Below, in pieces: positions 40,587-49,896 of a DNA stretch of 64,000 bases (its first letter is position 1; every line of letters starts with the position of its first letter). Position numbers and translations under genes: made by a program. The DNA lies in assembly GCF_013409995.1 (NCBI RefSeq), contig NZ_JACCBX010000001.1, forward strand, positions 1 to 64,000, given 5' to 3'. The notes under the pieces are model-generated. The model made no database searches. It was given only the letters and a program-made list of their open reading frames with translations, and was not told the DNA's origin. This DNA comes from Neobacillus driksii. Lineage in GTDB: Bacteria; Bacillota; Bacilli; Bacillales; Cytobacillaceae.

Positions 40587-41012
40587 ATGCTTAAGGGGAT
40601 ACCTTCGATTATTTCACCGGAATTAATGAAGGCTTTAATGGAAATGGGGCACGGTGATGAAATTGTACTGGCAGATGGAAATTTCCCAGCTGCCAGTCAC
40701 ACTGAGCGCCTTATTCGTTGTGATGGACATGGAATATCTGAATTATTAAAAGCAATATTAGAATTTCTTCCGTTAGACACGTATGTGGAACATCCCGTTG
40801 CATTCATGGCGGTTGTTCTTGGTGATTCCGTACAACCAACGATATGGAAAGACTACGAAGAAATTATTCATCAGTTAAACTATTCATTTCCTTTTGAGTT
40901 TATGGAACGATCTGAATTTTATCATCGTACAAAAATGGCTTTTGCGGTTGTGGCCACTAGTGAAACGGCACAATACGCCAATATAATTTTGAAAAAAGGT
41001 GTTATTAAATAG
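40587..41012 (+). CDS. fucU: L-fucose mutarotase (RbsD/FucU family)
   Basis: 141 residues, with the FucU/RbsD pattern: MLKGIPSIISPELMKALMEMGHGDEIVLADGNFPA near the start, containing the catalytic histidine, and the ending FAVVATSETAQYANIILKKGV. It interconverts alpha and beta L-fucose so that dehydrogenase substrate is replenished. Its presence fixes L-fucose as the most likely substrate of this operon. The ribosome site is weak and translation may be coupled. Confidence 0.92.
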   Translation: MLKGIPSIISPELMKALMEMGHGDEIVLADGNFPAASHTERLIRCDGHGISELLKAILEFLPLDTYVEHPVAFMAVVLGDSVQPTIWKDYEEIIHQLNYSFPFEFMERSEFYHRTKMAFAVVATSETAQYANIILKKGVIK

Positions 41013-41037
41013 TTTACTATCCATGGAGTATAATCTA

Positions 41038-41757
41038 TTATTTCAACTCTACTGTATAAGAAAACTTATCACCTCTAGCGATAGAAGCAGTATATTCAAT
41101 AATGGAATCGTGCTCATAGGTTGTACGCTCAAGCATGAGGCTGGGGGTATTTTCAATTATTTGAAGATATTCAGCTTCAATCATTCGTGTGGATACTGCT
41201 TTGAACGTTTCCGTCGCCCTGGTAATCGTAACATTATAAGATTTACGGAAAATTTCATACATCGGCTTATTTTCTAACTGATTTTTTGTTAAATTTTCAA
41301 AACGAGAGACTGGGAGGTAAGAAGTTTCATAAAGCATTGGTTCATCATCTGCTAATCGTAGCCTGGCCACTTTATATACATCTGAATTTCCTGATAAGTT
41401 CATTTTTTTTGCAATGTTATCCTCACAAATAACCTGTTCGAACGAGAGTATTTGAGTAGAGGGTTTTTTTCCTGCTTTCTTCATTTCTTCGGTAAAACTA
41501 TAAAATTGGACTAGGCTTTGATTATATATTTTGGGAGATACAAAGCTTCCCTTCCCATGTACTTTATAAATATATCCATCCCGTTCTAAAGATTGCATGG
41601 TTTGACGGACTGTGGTCCGGCTAACTTTATATAATTCACAGAGTTCTCTTTCAGATGGCAGTTTTTCATACTCTTTCAGTTCTCCAAGTTCAATTTTTTC
41701 GAGGATGGTATCCATCAATTGAAAATATAGGGGTAATCTCGGATCTTTAATCATCAT
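41038..41757 (-). CDS. GntR-family (HutC subfamily) transcriptional regulator
   Basis: 239 residues. An N-terminal winged helix (YEKLPSERELCELYKVSRTTVRQTMQSLERDGYI) is followed by a UTRA ligand-binding domain (SSYLP-type segments, LMLERTTYEHDSIIEYTASIARGDKFSY). It converges on fucU with 25 bp between, and probably represses the fucose operon until a sugar or derivative binds. TGTATACA at 35572 is a candidate operator. ATG at 41757 with GGAG. Confidence 0.92.
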   Translation of the reverse strand: MMIKDPRLPLYFQLMDTILEKIELGELKEYEKLPSERELCELYKVSRTTVRQTMQSLERDGYIYKVHGKGSFVSPKIYNQSLVQFYSFTEEMKKAGKKPSTQILSFEQVICEDNIAKKMNLSGNSDVYKVARLRLADDEPMLYETSYLPVSRFENLTKNQLENKPMYEIFRKSYNVTITRATETFKAVSTRMIEAEYLQIIENTPSLMLERTTYEHDSIIEYTASIARGDKFSYTVELK

Positions 41758-41868
41758 ATATTACTCCTTATTGCGTTAATTTAATCTATTTTCGAATACA
41801 CTAATTATACATTGAAAGACTTTAGTATTCCATTGTCATTCCACGAAGTCAGAAAATTCGCGCAGCAG

Positions 41869-41905
41869 AAAAGAGCCATGTCTTAAAAATGACATGGCTC
41901 TTTTT
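41869..41905 (-). terminator. Terminator of the M60 peptidase genes
   Basis: AAAAGAGCCATGTC-TTAAAAAT-GACATGGCTCTTTTT, 14-bp stem. Confidence 0.93.
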
Positions 41906-41926
41906 ATTAATGTGCTGCTTTACCCA

Positions 41927-44386
41927 TTATTTTTTCTCTTCTCTTATTAGCCAGATTCCAGTCTTAGGCTTAGGCAGATTTAATGATTCAATTAGAGATT
42001 GAGTATCGTTCGAACAGTAAATTCCCCATTTAGAGAAATATTCTATCAGATTTTCTCCAGCTGTTTTGGAAGCGATTGTAACAAACGTATCGATCATTTG
42101 CTGATTTGTTGCTGGGAGGCGATCATCCGGCGTCTCTCTATAAGTTGTAAAGATGTTCGTATAAAAATCCCAGCCATAAACCATTCTAAGCTGCTGGAAC
42201 ATGACGAGTCTTTCAAAGTTTCCTAATTGCTTGTAAAGCTTATCAGGATTGGGGTCTATTACAAACTCTAACGCCCTATCGTATGAGTCTTTTCCATTAG
42301 AAATATCCAATAGACGGGACGGGTTATTGAATTTTTCCTGTGTCAGCAGGGAGAAAAGATTGACTGTTACTTCTCCAAGGTCTCCCCAAGTCCACGGAGC
42401 CTGCTGATACTCATGTCCGATTTCATGCCAGAATCCCCAAGCATTATTCTTGATATAGGATTCATCAAGTATGGAAGCTGCATAATTAGTGGAACCATAT
42501 TCAATTGGCACCATGATAGGATATCCAGCATGCATTAATCCACCTTTAATTTGTTTATCCAGGACAATACGGAAGGGGATCGAATGTCTTTTATTTGGCA
42601 TTTCTTTTTGTGTATCCAGCCCTGCCAGTCGATCATAATCCATAATAATATCATCCCATAGTGACATGATCCGCCCTGGATCTTCCAGTTCTAATAAGTA
42701 TTCAGATGGAAGAGTTATAATGAGTTTTTCTCCTTTTAATTCACCGAACGGGGTAGTAGCTCCTCTAGCCTTTATATTTTGCCATTCTTGTTCGGTTGTC
42801 TTTCCGATTTCGTAGTAGGGAGCTTCGATAGCACCGCTTATTGAAAAATCCGCTTGCTGATCAGGAGTATTGGTCATCATAGGAATAAAATAAATTAAAC
42901 CTCCGTATGGACTGCTGACCACATTGGTTCCAGGAGTGAGTTTTTTAAAGTGAACAATATTCGGCACCCTTTTCCACTCTGACAATCCATTTAATTCATC
43001 ATCGTGTGAGCCAATTTGGACACTAACATTTTCAACACCTTCAGGTACTTTAATGGTGAAGTCTTTTCCTGGTGGTGCATACAACCCGGTGCTGATCCAG
43101 TTTTTGCTTGGTAATGCACGAGTGTACATAAGATCAGGATTTCCAAGATTGATAGATATTTTTTTATTTTGAACAGGTTGTGCCGCTTCAGATACTTTTC
43201 CTGGAAATTCATCAGCATACGGTGACTTTTCATTTCCGGCATCAATTGAGAAATGAGTAAATTGGAAGTTTAATAAAGAATTACGATAGGGCATTTCACC
43301 TTTTTTAATTGGAAACTGAACTTTACCATAGGATGCTGCTTCCTTAACTGCCCAATTATACAGTGGTGAATCTATTGTGATGGTTTCCAGGGTTTCGGTT
43401 AAGACACTTAGTAACAGGTTTTTCTTTTTTTCGTTATCTGTACCAGCAGGGCCAAGATTAATATCTTTAAAGCCTAAAACTCCATCCTCAATTTCCTTTC
43501 CTTGTTTTAGTCGATTTAAAAAGTGATTTTCCTTAATGGCATCGGGAGTCATATGATTTAAGGTTCCCGATGAATTGGTTTTCACATTAAGCAGAGATAG
43601 ACCAGTCTTATTTAACAGATTCTGGACAGGGTAATGCTCGCTAATTCGGATTCCTCTCCAGTTTCCGAGCTTTGCTCTTTTTTCTACAGGTGTATTTCTT
43701 GTAATGCCTTCTAGATCACCGCCGTTTATGGTGGCAATAATATTGCCGCCTTGATGTACATATTTTTCAAGAATAGGAATTTCACTTTCCTTAACAGATT
43801 CATCAATCAAAGCAACTGTATATTTATTGGGGTTTAACGAGCTTCTGTCCCATTTGTCCACTTTTACGACTTCTACGGGAAGAGAAGGGTCGATCGTTAA
43901 ATCCTCTGAAGTCGTAATCAATTTTAAAGTCTTGTTAGCTGTTAGCGCTTCTTCATATCTTCCTGTATATTTTGTTCCCTTGCCATTATTAATAACAGAT
44001 TCCTCAGTTAACCACATTAGAATATTACGGGAAAGCACGCTTAACGGCTCCTGATTATTTTGCAAAGAAAAATATCTTTGATCACCTGCTAATACAACTT
44101 TTCCATTCCCGTACCGGGAAGCTGCCATATTTGGAATTGCCTCTGGGACATTGACAGGAAATGCATCTTCACCAATTGCAGCAACACCTCCGCTCCCAGA
44201 AACAACAGGGATTCCATCTAAATCTTTTATAAAAAAAGGGTAGTCTTCCTCCACTGAATGGGCTTGGGCCACACTTTTCTGATTGGGAGACTGAACTTCT
44301 GCAGCACCCGATGCTGGAATCGTTGCCGCTGCTAAGAAGAGAAGAGAGAAGCTTGAATATATAATTTTCTTTAATTGAGGTATCAT
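41927..44386 (-). CDS. Secreted M60-like (enhancin-family) metallopeptidase, copy A
   Basis: 819 residues. A signal peptide is visible (LFLAAATIPASGA-AE). The zinc motif WHEIGHEYQQAPW at about residues 653-665 fits HExxH of peptidase M60, with a further glutamate in GDLGEVTVN. A middle segment NWISTGLYAPPGKDFTIKVPEG and IPMMTNTPDQQ is the M60 accessory beta domain. M60-like enzymes cut mucin-type glycoproteins. Its N-terminal region (about 50-350) repeats GGVAAIGEDAF and ASRYGNGKVVLAG and looks like a non-catalytic sensor or GATase-like part. It is 84 bp downstream of copy B, with no terminator between, so the two form an operon. The ATG has a weak GGTGA site. Confidence 0.92.
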   Translation of the reverse strand: MIPQLKKIIYSSFSLLFLAAATIPASGAAEVQSPNQKSVAQAHSVEEDYPFFIKDLDGIPVVSGSGGVAAIGEDAFPVNVPEAIPNMAASRYGNGKVVLAGDQRYFSLQNNQEPLSVLSRNILMWLTEESVINNGKGTKYTGRYEEALTANKTLKLITTSEDLTIDPSLPVEVVKVDKWDRSSLNPNKYTVALIDESVKESEIPILEKYVHQGGNIIATINGGDLEGITRNTPVEKRAKLGNWRGIRISEHYPVQNLLNKTGLSLLNVKTNSSGTLNHMTPDAIKENHFLNRLKQGKEIEDGVLGFKDINLGPAGTDNEKKKNLLLSVLTETLETITIDSPLYNWAVKEAASYGKVQFPIKKGEMPYRNSLLNFQFTHFSIDAGNEKSPYADEFPGKVSEAAQPVQNKKISINLGNPDLMYTRALPSKNWISTGLYAPPGKDFTIKVPEGVENVSVQIGSHDDELNGLSEWKRVPNIVHFKKLTPGTNVVSSPYGGLIYFIPMMTNTPDQQADFSISGAIEAPYYEIGKTTEQEWQNIKARGATTPFGELKGEKLIITLPSEYLLELEDPGRIMSLWDDIIMDYDRLAGLDTQKEMPNKRHSIPFRIVLDKQIKGGLMHAGYPIMVPIEYGSTNYAASILDESYIKNNAWGFWHEIGHEYQQAPWTWGDLGEVTVNLFSLLTQEKFNNPSRLLDISNGKDSYDRALEFVIDPNPDKLYKQLGNFERLVMFQQLRMVYGWDFYTNIFTTYRETPDDRLPATNQQMIDTFVTIASKTAGENLIEYFSKWGIYCSNDTQSLIESLNLPKPKTGIWLIREEKK

Positions 44387-44469
44387 TTTTTCACCACTCT
44401 CATTTTTTTCTTATAAGCAGGTCGATACAATAAATGATCGACACTGCTTATGAAATAGTTGATTATTGT

Positions 44470-46899
44470 TTACTCGTATTCTCTTAATGTCTCAACAGCA
44501 ACTTCAGGTTCTGGTAGATTTAGAGCATTTACCTTTTGAATTCCTTCTTCTGTAAGACTCCAACCCCACTTCTGGTAAAAAGAAACAAGGTTTTGGTCGG
44601 CTATTTTGGAAGTCATAAATAAAAGCATATCTTTCTTCTGCTGGTCTGTTGTTGGAAGCGTACTGCTATCAAGCTCACGATAGGCTTTATGCAATTCTGT
44701 ATAGAAGTCCCAGCCATATGCCAATTGAAGCTGTTTAAAGAATACTAGCTGATCCATCCCATCCAAGTCTGTAAATTTCTTCGAAGGGGAAGGATTTGCA
44801 ATAAATTCCAGTGCTCTGTCATAATGGGATTTCCCATCTGCACTTTTTTGGAGCAGCCTTTTTACATCTGTAAATTTTTCCTGGATAAAAAGGGTATAAA
44901 TATTCACTGAGACTTCTGTAATGTCACCCCATTTCCAAGGATTTTGCTGGTATTCATGGCCCATTTCGTGCCAAAAGCCCCATCCTCTTACCAAGGCCAA
45001 TTCTGGATCGACTACATGGGAAGCCGCCGGGTCAATTGGAATCATGATTGGGTAGCCTGCATGCATATAGCCTGCGCTAATCTGAACATCTGCCACATAT
45101 CGGTGCTGTCTATCGGGACTTTTATGAGGGACTGGTAAATCAGACGAGATACCGACGAAAGTATTGTAGCTGGAAGTAATGGAATCCCACTGTTCCATGA
45201 GTGCCACTGGATCCTTAATGGTTAATAAAGCTTCTTTTGGCAATGTGAAAATAACGTGCTCACCTACAAGTTCACCCCAAGGGGCCGGATTATTTTTAAT
45301 CGAATTGTGCCATTCCTCGTTTGATGTCTGTCCTTTTACAAAGGTTGGGGAGGCAACGCCGCCACTTATATGAATAGAGGTTTGGGTATTTGCCTTTGCT
45401 TTTTTAGGAATAAGATAGACAAGGCCGCCATAAGGGCTTTTTATTTGATTTGTTCCAGGTTCAAGCTTTTGTTGCAATGCGACCACCGGCATACGGCTCC
45501 AGGTAGGTTTTCCTGTTAACACATCCGTGTGCGAACCGACTTGAACATACAAATCCTCTGTTCCCTCTGGGACATCAATGGTGATTATGCCTCCTGCAGG
45601 GGCATAAAGACCTGTACTGATCCAGTTCCCTGGAGGATAACCCATTCTTAAGTGGCTAAGATCTTCATAATCAAAATCGACTTGAATTTCTTTGTTATTA
45701 ATCAAAGGTGCATCCTGTGGAACCGGGCCCGGAAAGTGGTCGGCATAGGGTGATTTTTCACCATTTGGATCTAAGGATGCTTCGTTCACTTGATAGGCCA
45801 AGAGTGCACTTGAATAAGGGAAATCGCTCTTAATAAATGGCCATGTAACAGTGAGTTGACTTAAATCAGATAGGACCTTCTGCTGAAGAGGGTGGCCCTC
45901 TATTAAGCCGGCGATGGTTCCACTGACAATTTGAGCAATAATTTCTTTCTTTTTAGTGGATGTCGCTCCTTCAGGACCAATATCAAGGGTGCTAACATCC
46001 AATGATCCATTTTCAATCGCCTTAGCTTTATCAATAAGTGCAGGTACATAATAATTTTGTGCTTTTTCATAGGAGAGAGGTGGCAGTGTTGCTGTCTTTG
46101 TGGTTGCTGTAATATTTGTTAAGGATAGGCCAACTTCATTGAGGAATTTTTGAATACCGTAATCGGAAAGGTTTGGTTTACTGTTTTCATTCGCCATCCA
46201 TTCTTTCGGATAACCTTCCATTACCCAGCCTTTTTCTCCGAAAATTACCGCTCCCCCCTGCTTCACATATTTAATCAATACTTGTACTTCTTCATCTGAT
46301 AGAGGCTGATGAAAATTGTTAACATAAACAACCTGGTGTTTTAACGGATTTAACTGAATGGATAAGAAATTATCTACGTGTTGTAGTACTATTGGCAAAT
46401 CGTGACTAACAGGGATATCCCGATTTGTAATCATTGTAATTTTCCCTTTGCCTTTTAAAGCGTCCTCGTAGGTTAAATGAACGGGTAGGACTTTATCCTT
46501 ATCTGTCACCCATTTTAATATGTTACTAGCAACAGCTGTTTTTGTTGAATCTGTATTAGTAAAATCAAAATACTCACTCATACCCGCTGCTACTACTCTA
46601 CCTTTACCAAATCTAGCCGCACCAATAATGGGAACCGTTTCGGGATTAATCGCAACAGCAAAGGCATTCTCACCGATGGCGCTTACACCACCTGCATGAG
46701 AACTGGAGTAACTAGGAAATCCTTCTATCCCATTATAGAACCTTGCCAAATCGTTTTTTATTTGTTCCTGAGTAGACTCGCTCAATTCCTTCGCTTCTAC
46801 GGTGCTTAATGCCTGTACTTCGTTGTTGGCAAGGGGAACAATAGTGGGGCTTACAGCTAGACCACCGGCGAGCAGTACTGTTATCATATTTTTTTTCAC
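44470..46899 (-). CDS. Secreted M60-like (enhancin-family) metallopeptidase, copy B
   Basis: 809 residues, paralogous to copy A over the full length. HExxH occurs as FWHEMGHEYQQNPW at about residue 643, with the further glutamate in GDITEVSVN. NWISTGLYAPAGGIITIDVPEG and SPYGGLVYLIPKK match copy A. A signal peptide (LLAGGLAVSPTIVPLANN) is predicted. GTG start with AGGAGGG nine bases upstream. First gene of a tandem pair. Both zinc-site motifs are intact, so two active enzymes with different specificities are likely. Confidence 0.92.
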   Translation of the reverse strand: MKKNMITVLLAGGLAVSPTIVPLANNEVQALSTVEAKELSESTQEQIKNDLARFYNGIEGFPSYSSSHAGGVSAIGENAFAVAINPETVPIIGAARFGKGRVVAAGMSEYFDFTNTDSTKTAVASNILKWVTDKDKVLPVHLTYEDALKGKGKITMITNRDIPVSHDLPIVLQHVDNFLSIQLNPLKHQVVYVNNFHQPLSDEEVQVLIKYVKQGGAVIFGEKGWVMEGYPKEWMANENSKPNLSDYGIQKFLNEVGLSLTNITATTKTATLPPLSYEKAQNYYVPALIDKAKAIENGSLDVSTLDIGPEGATSTKKKEIIAQIVSGTIAGLIEGHPLQQKVLSDLSQLTVTWPFIKSDFPYSSALLAYQVNEASLDPNGEKSPYADHFPGPVPQDAPLINNKEIQVDFDYEDLSHLRMGYPPGNWISTGLYAPAGGIITIDVPEGTEDLYVQVGSHTDVLTGKPTWSRMPVVALQQKLEPGTNQIKSPYGGLVYLIPKKAKANTQTSIHISGGVASPTFVKGQTSNEEWHNSIKNNPAPWGELVGEHVIFTLPKEALLTIKDPVALMEQWDSITSSYNTFVGISSDLPVPHKSPDRQHRYVADVQISAGYMHAGYPIMIPIDPAASHVVDPELALVRGWGFWHEMGHEYQQNPWKWGDITEVSVNIYTLFIQEKFTDVKRLLQKSADGKSHYDRALEFIANPSPSKKFTDLDGMDQLVFFKQLQLAYGWDFYTELHKAYRELDSSTLPTTDQQKKDMLLFMTSKIADQNLVSFYQKWGWSLTEEGIQKVNALNLPEPEVAVETLREYE

Positions 46900-47316
46900 G
46901 GTATATTTCCCTCCTATATTTGTAATGTTGTAGTGATGTTACTACCAGTTTATGCATTATAATTGAGTCAAAATGAAAGAATGATAGGGTGAACTGAAAA
47001 ATGGTCTTCTAGTAAGTTATTCTTATAGATGTTATGATATAATTACCAGTAACTTCAACGTAGCACCCAAATCGTTCATGAAAAGCAACTTACTAATTTT
47101 TAAACGAACCCTCCTTTGTTTCCCTTTTTGTAAGTGTTTTCACTGTAAACTAAATTAACATCATCAATAGCGGAAATCAATTCTAAATTTTCAAAAAATA
47201 CAAAATGGTAAATTACGCCTATTTCTCTTTAGTATGTATTCTGATATTTTCGTGAAAAGACGCCATTCAAGGGAAATCTTACAGACCATTGCGTTAATAA
47301 TATTAAGGAGGTAAAA
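46900..47316. other. Divergent promoter region between the M60 operon and the AraC regulator
   Basis: 417 bp with no gene. It holds the cre-like site at 47129. A TATAAT on the minus strand lies near 46960. I see no copy of the activating block present at 35481 and 49672. Confidence 0.5.
47129..47142. promoter_or_regulatory. cre-like site
   Basis: TGTAAGTGTTTTCA fits the CcpA cre consensus TGWAANCGNTNWCA except for T in place of C at position 7. Its position between the M60 operon and the regulator suggests carbon catabolite repression of this locus. Confidence 0.45.
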
Positions 47317-49587
47317 ATGAAAAAGAGAAAACTATTTTGGCAGATGCTGATGTACTTCGGTGTTTTTATTATTTTATTTTCCTCCGTTACCACCTTCCTT
47401 TTATACAAAGACAGCAGTGAAGTGTACCAAAAAGAGAGAAGTCAGCATCAGAAAATTCTGCTGGAGCAGGCGAAAGAAAGTATTGATACTAGAATCCAGG
47501 TAGCTTTTAATGCCTTGATGCAGCTGCAAAATAGCCAGGAATTTAAAGATTATATTAGGCCAAATCAAAAAGATGAATATTACTACCGAATGCTGCAAGT
47601 ATTGAAACAGTTGAAAATCAATAATTCTGCATTTGCTAATTTTGAATATAAAAGCGGGATACTGAATCTTGCAGATAACGTAGTCGTCACACAAGATTCA
47701 ACGATGAACAAAGACTTGTTCTTTAAGGAATTAGGATTTTCTAAGAAGAATATTGCAGCACTAGAGGAATATGTACATAAATCAACCCCGCAATACGGCA
47801 ATCATCAAGTCATGATCCTTTCGAACGAAAATAATAGTGAGTATTTAACTTTAATTAAAAAGGAAACAAGTTTTCATAACGTAGAAACATTGTTCTTTAT
47901 TTCTTTTTATGCAAAAAGCTTTTTTTCCTTTGTAGAAGGAGAGGGCAAGGAAGGCTTTGGCCTGGTAACAAAGGATGAAATAAAATATTTGCAGACCGAC
48001 TTAGAATCCGCCAAGGTGGAGGAGATCCTTGCACCTAAGGAATTAGCTAAATTGGATGAGCTTAGTTTTGAAAACGGTTCTGTCACATTGGGAAAGGCAA
48101 GGTATGATATTCATCTTACACAGTCAGATATTCTCAGTAATTTAAATTATGTTTATTTTTCACCGAAACCCGCTTTAATTACAGCGATGAAAGAGGTGTA
48201 TGTAAAAGCCTTTTTGATTGGCCTTTCGTTGTTAGCAGCAGGAATTCTATTAGCAGCTTATTTTGTGAATCGGACGTATCGACCGATACAACATATCATT
48301 CATCATTTGTCCCAATACCAAAAATATGAAGGGAATGATGAACTTTCTTTTATAAAAAGCACGACCGATCAAATTAGCACAATGAATGAAAATCTGAAGC
48401 AGACCATCGAGCTCAATAAGCTGCCGCTCAAACAGCAATTCCTCAACGAAATGGTTGTAGGACCCATGAATCAAAAAGAGTTTACAGAAAAACTAAACCG
48501 CTTTCACCTAAAGGTCAAACAGGAGGACTTGAAGGTTATCATCATTGAGGTCGATTCCAATGTCGTGCTTCAGGAAAGACTTTCTAAAGAGGGGATCCTG
48601 ACGGTAAAGCAGCAAATCCTTGGCATTCTTAAAAAAGAAATTGAGCCGATGTTTGCCTGTGAATTATTTGAATATGGCTATGAAAAAATCGTGCTGATCA
48701 TTCATCAGGAAGATGTGGAAAATATTGTTTTAAAACTGGGACAATTATTCTCGACGATGAACAAAGAATTAGAGCTTAATATTATTACAGCTGTTGGCCA
48801 GCCTGTTGCAAAATTGGAATATATCTATCATTCATTTGAAAGTGCACTGAAAATCTTAGAGAGTAAATTCGCCTTGGAGCGGAATACAGTTCTCTCCTAC
48901 GAGGATTTTAAATATTTGGATCAGACCAACTTTTATTTTCCGTTTGAAGTCGAACGGAGCTTAATTCAGCTAGTTGTTCAGGGAAACATTGAAAAAGCGG
49001 AAATAATACTGAATCGTGTTCTTGATGAAAATTTACATTCTAAGAAGCTGACAAAGAATGCACTCTCCCAATTTGTATTTGCGATCAGAGGAACGATTAA
49101 CCGGATATTGCAGGCGGCCAATAAAACATCGAAAGAGATTTTCGGTGATGAAATTTCCACCTTTCATTTTGAGCTTCAGCAAATTCATGATAAAGACCAA
49201 CTAGAGGAAAGAATCCGTTTGATCTTTTCCGTGCTGTTAACGCAAATCAGTACGACGGAGAGTAAGGAAGAAACGTCAATTGCGACGAAGTTTTTGAAGT
49301 ATATTCAGCAAAACTATGAAAAGGATATTTCTCTCCATGACCTCGCTGACGAATTTGGATTATCTACCAGCTATATCAGTACCATTTTTAAAAATCATAC
49401 CGGTGAAAATTATAAAGATTACTTGAATAAATATCGAATATCCAAAGCACAAGAAATCTTAGAAAATAGAGAGATAAAAATAAAGGAACTGGCCGGAATG
49501 GTAGGCTTCAACAATGTAAACACATTCATCCGTACATTTAAGAGATATGTAGGACTGCCGCCGGGACAATATGAGAAAAGCAGTTAA
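47317..49587 (+). CDS. Membrane-bound AraC-family regulator (YesN/YtdP type)
   Basis: 756 residues. A transmembrane segment near the N terminus (LMYFGVFIILFSSVTTFLLY) and a second at about 298-318 (AFLIGLSLLAAGILLAAYFV) flank a large extracytoplasmic sensor. A cytoplasmic linker follows. An AraC HTH pair ends it (about 658-756, SLHDLADEFGLSTSYISTIFK, KELAGMVGFNNVNTFIRTFK). This architecture senses an external sugar and activates neighbouring transport operons. AAGGAGG precedes the ATG. Its 3' end and terminator are followed at once by the importer promoter. A decayed copy of its 3' end lies before the fucose operon. Confidence 0.93.
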   Translation: MKKRKLFWQMLMYFGVFIILFSSVTTFLLYKDSSEVYQKERSQHQKILLEQAKESIDTRIQVAFNALMQLQNSQEFKDYIRPNQKDEYYYRMLQVLKQLKINNSAFANFEYKSGILNLADNVVVTQDSTMNKDLFFKELGFSKKNIAALEEYVHKSTPQYGNHQVMILSNENNSEYLTLIKKETSFHNVETLFFISFYAKSFFSFVEGEGKEGFGLVTKDEIKYLQTDLESAKVEEILAPKELAKLDELSFENGSVTLGKARYDIHLTQSDILSNLNYVYFSPKPALITAMKEVYVKAFLIGLSLLAAGILLAAYFVNRTYRPIQHIIHHLSQYQKYEGNDELSFIKSTTDQISTMNENLKQTIELNKLPLKQQFLNEMVVGPMNQKEFTEKLNRFHLKVKQEDLKVIIIEVDSNVVLQERLSKEGILTVKQQILGILKKEIEPMFACELFEYGYEKIVLIIHQEDVENIVLKLGQLFSTMNKELELNIITAVGQPVAKLEYIYHSFESALKILESKFALERNTVLSYEDFKYLDQTNFYFPFEVERSLIQLVVQGNIEKAEIILNRVLDENLHSKKLTKNALSQFVFAIRGTINRILQAANKTSKEIFGDEISTFHFELQQIHDKDQLEERIRLIFSVLLTQISTTESKEETSIATKFLKYIQQNYEKDISLHDLADEFGLSTSYISTIFKNHTGENYKDYLNKYRISKAQEILENREIKIKELAGMVGFNNVNTFIRTFKRYVGLPPGQYEKSS

Positions 49588-49594
49588 TTTTTTG

Positions 49595-49634
49595 GCATGG
49601 AGAGGATTTAAACATCCGGTTCATGCTTTTTTTA
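49595..49634 (+). terminator. Terminator of the AraC regulator
   Basis: GCATGGAGAGGAT-TTAAAC-ATCCGGTTCATGC, then seven T. Confidence 0.85.
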
Positions 49635-49671
49635 TTGGGCTGTCACGTTGATGGTTGTGAAAATAGTATAA

Positions 49672-49706
49672 TCATTTTTTTAAAATATCTACAAAACTTT
49701 CAAAAT
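49672..49706 (+). promoter_or_regulatory. Conserved activating block of the importer operon
   Basis: TTTTTTTAAAA then ATCTACAAAACTTT (one base differs from the block at 35481), 137 bp before the -10. Confidence 0.7.
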
Positions 49707-49785
49707 GGAAGAAAACAAAACCGCTACATCACTCGGTTTTTCTAAATTAAGTGAATATTCGCATATGTATCTTGAAAAATGAAGA

Positions 49786-49814
49786 TAGAAACCTGACCCT
49801 CGATTTTTTATGAT
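49786..49814 (+). promoter_or_regulatory. Promoter of the importer operon
   Basis: TAGAAA (49786-49791), 17 bp, TATGAT (49809-49814). Identical elements to the fucose promoter. Confidence 0.7.
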
Positions 49815-49848
49815 GAGAATTAACAGAGATAAGGAGGGGGATTTTCAT

Positions 49849-49881
49849 TTGGATAAAAGAAAGCGCATTCACTGGGAGTAA
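49849..49881 (+). CDS. Possible 10-codon leader peptide
   Basis: TTG start eight bases after a very strong AAGGAGGGGG, encoding MDKRKRIHWE, stop TAA. The permease ribosome site begins three bases after the stop. It may be a translational leader or the relic of a gene start. Low confidence that it is made. Confidence 0.35.
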   Translation: MDKRKRIHWE

Positions 49882-49896
49882 ACGGAGGAAGGATGG

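Noticed and set aside
47317..49587. Two-component histidine kinase
   Set aside because: It has the sensor-like membrane layout, but no kinase motifs; the C terminus is an AraC DNA-binding domain.
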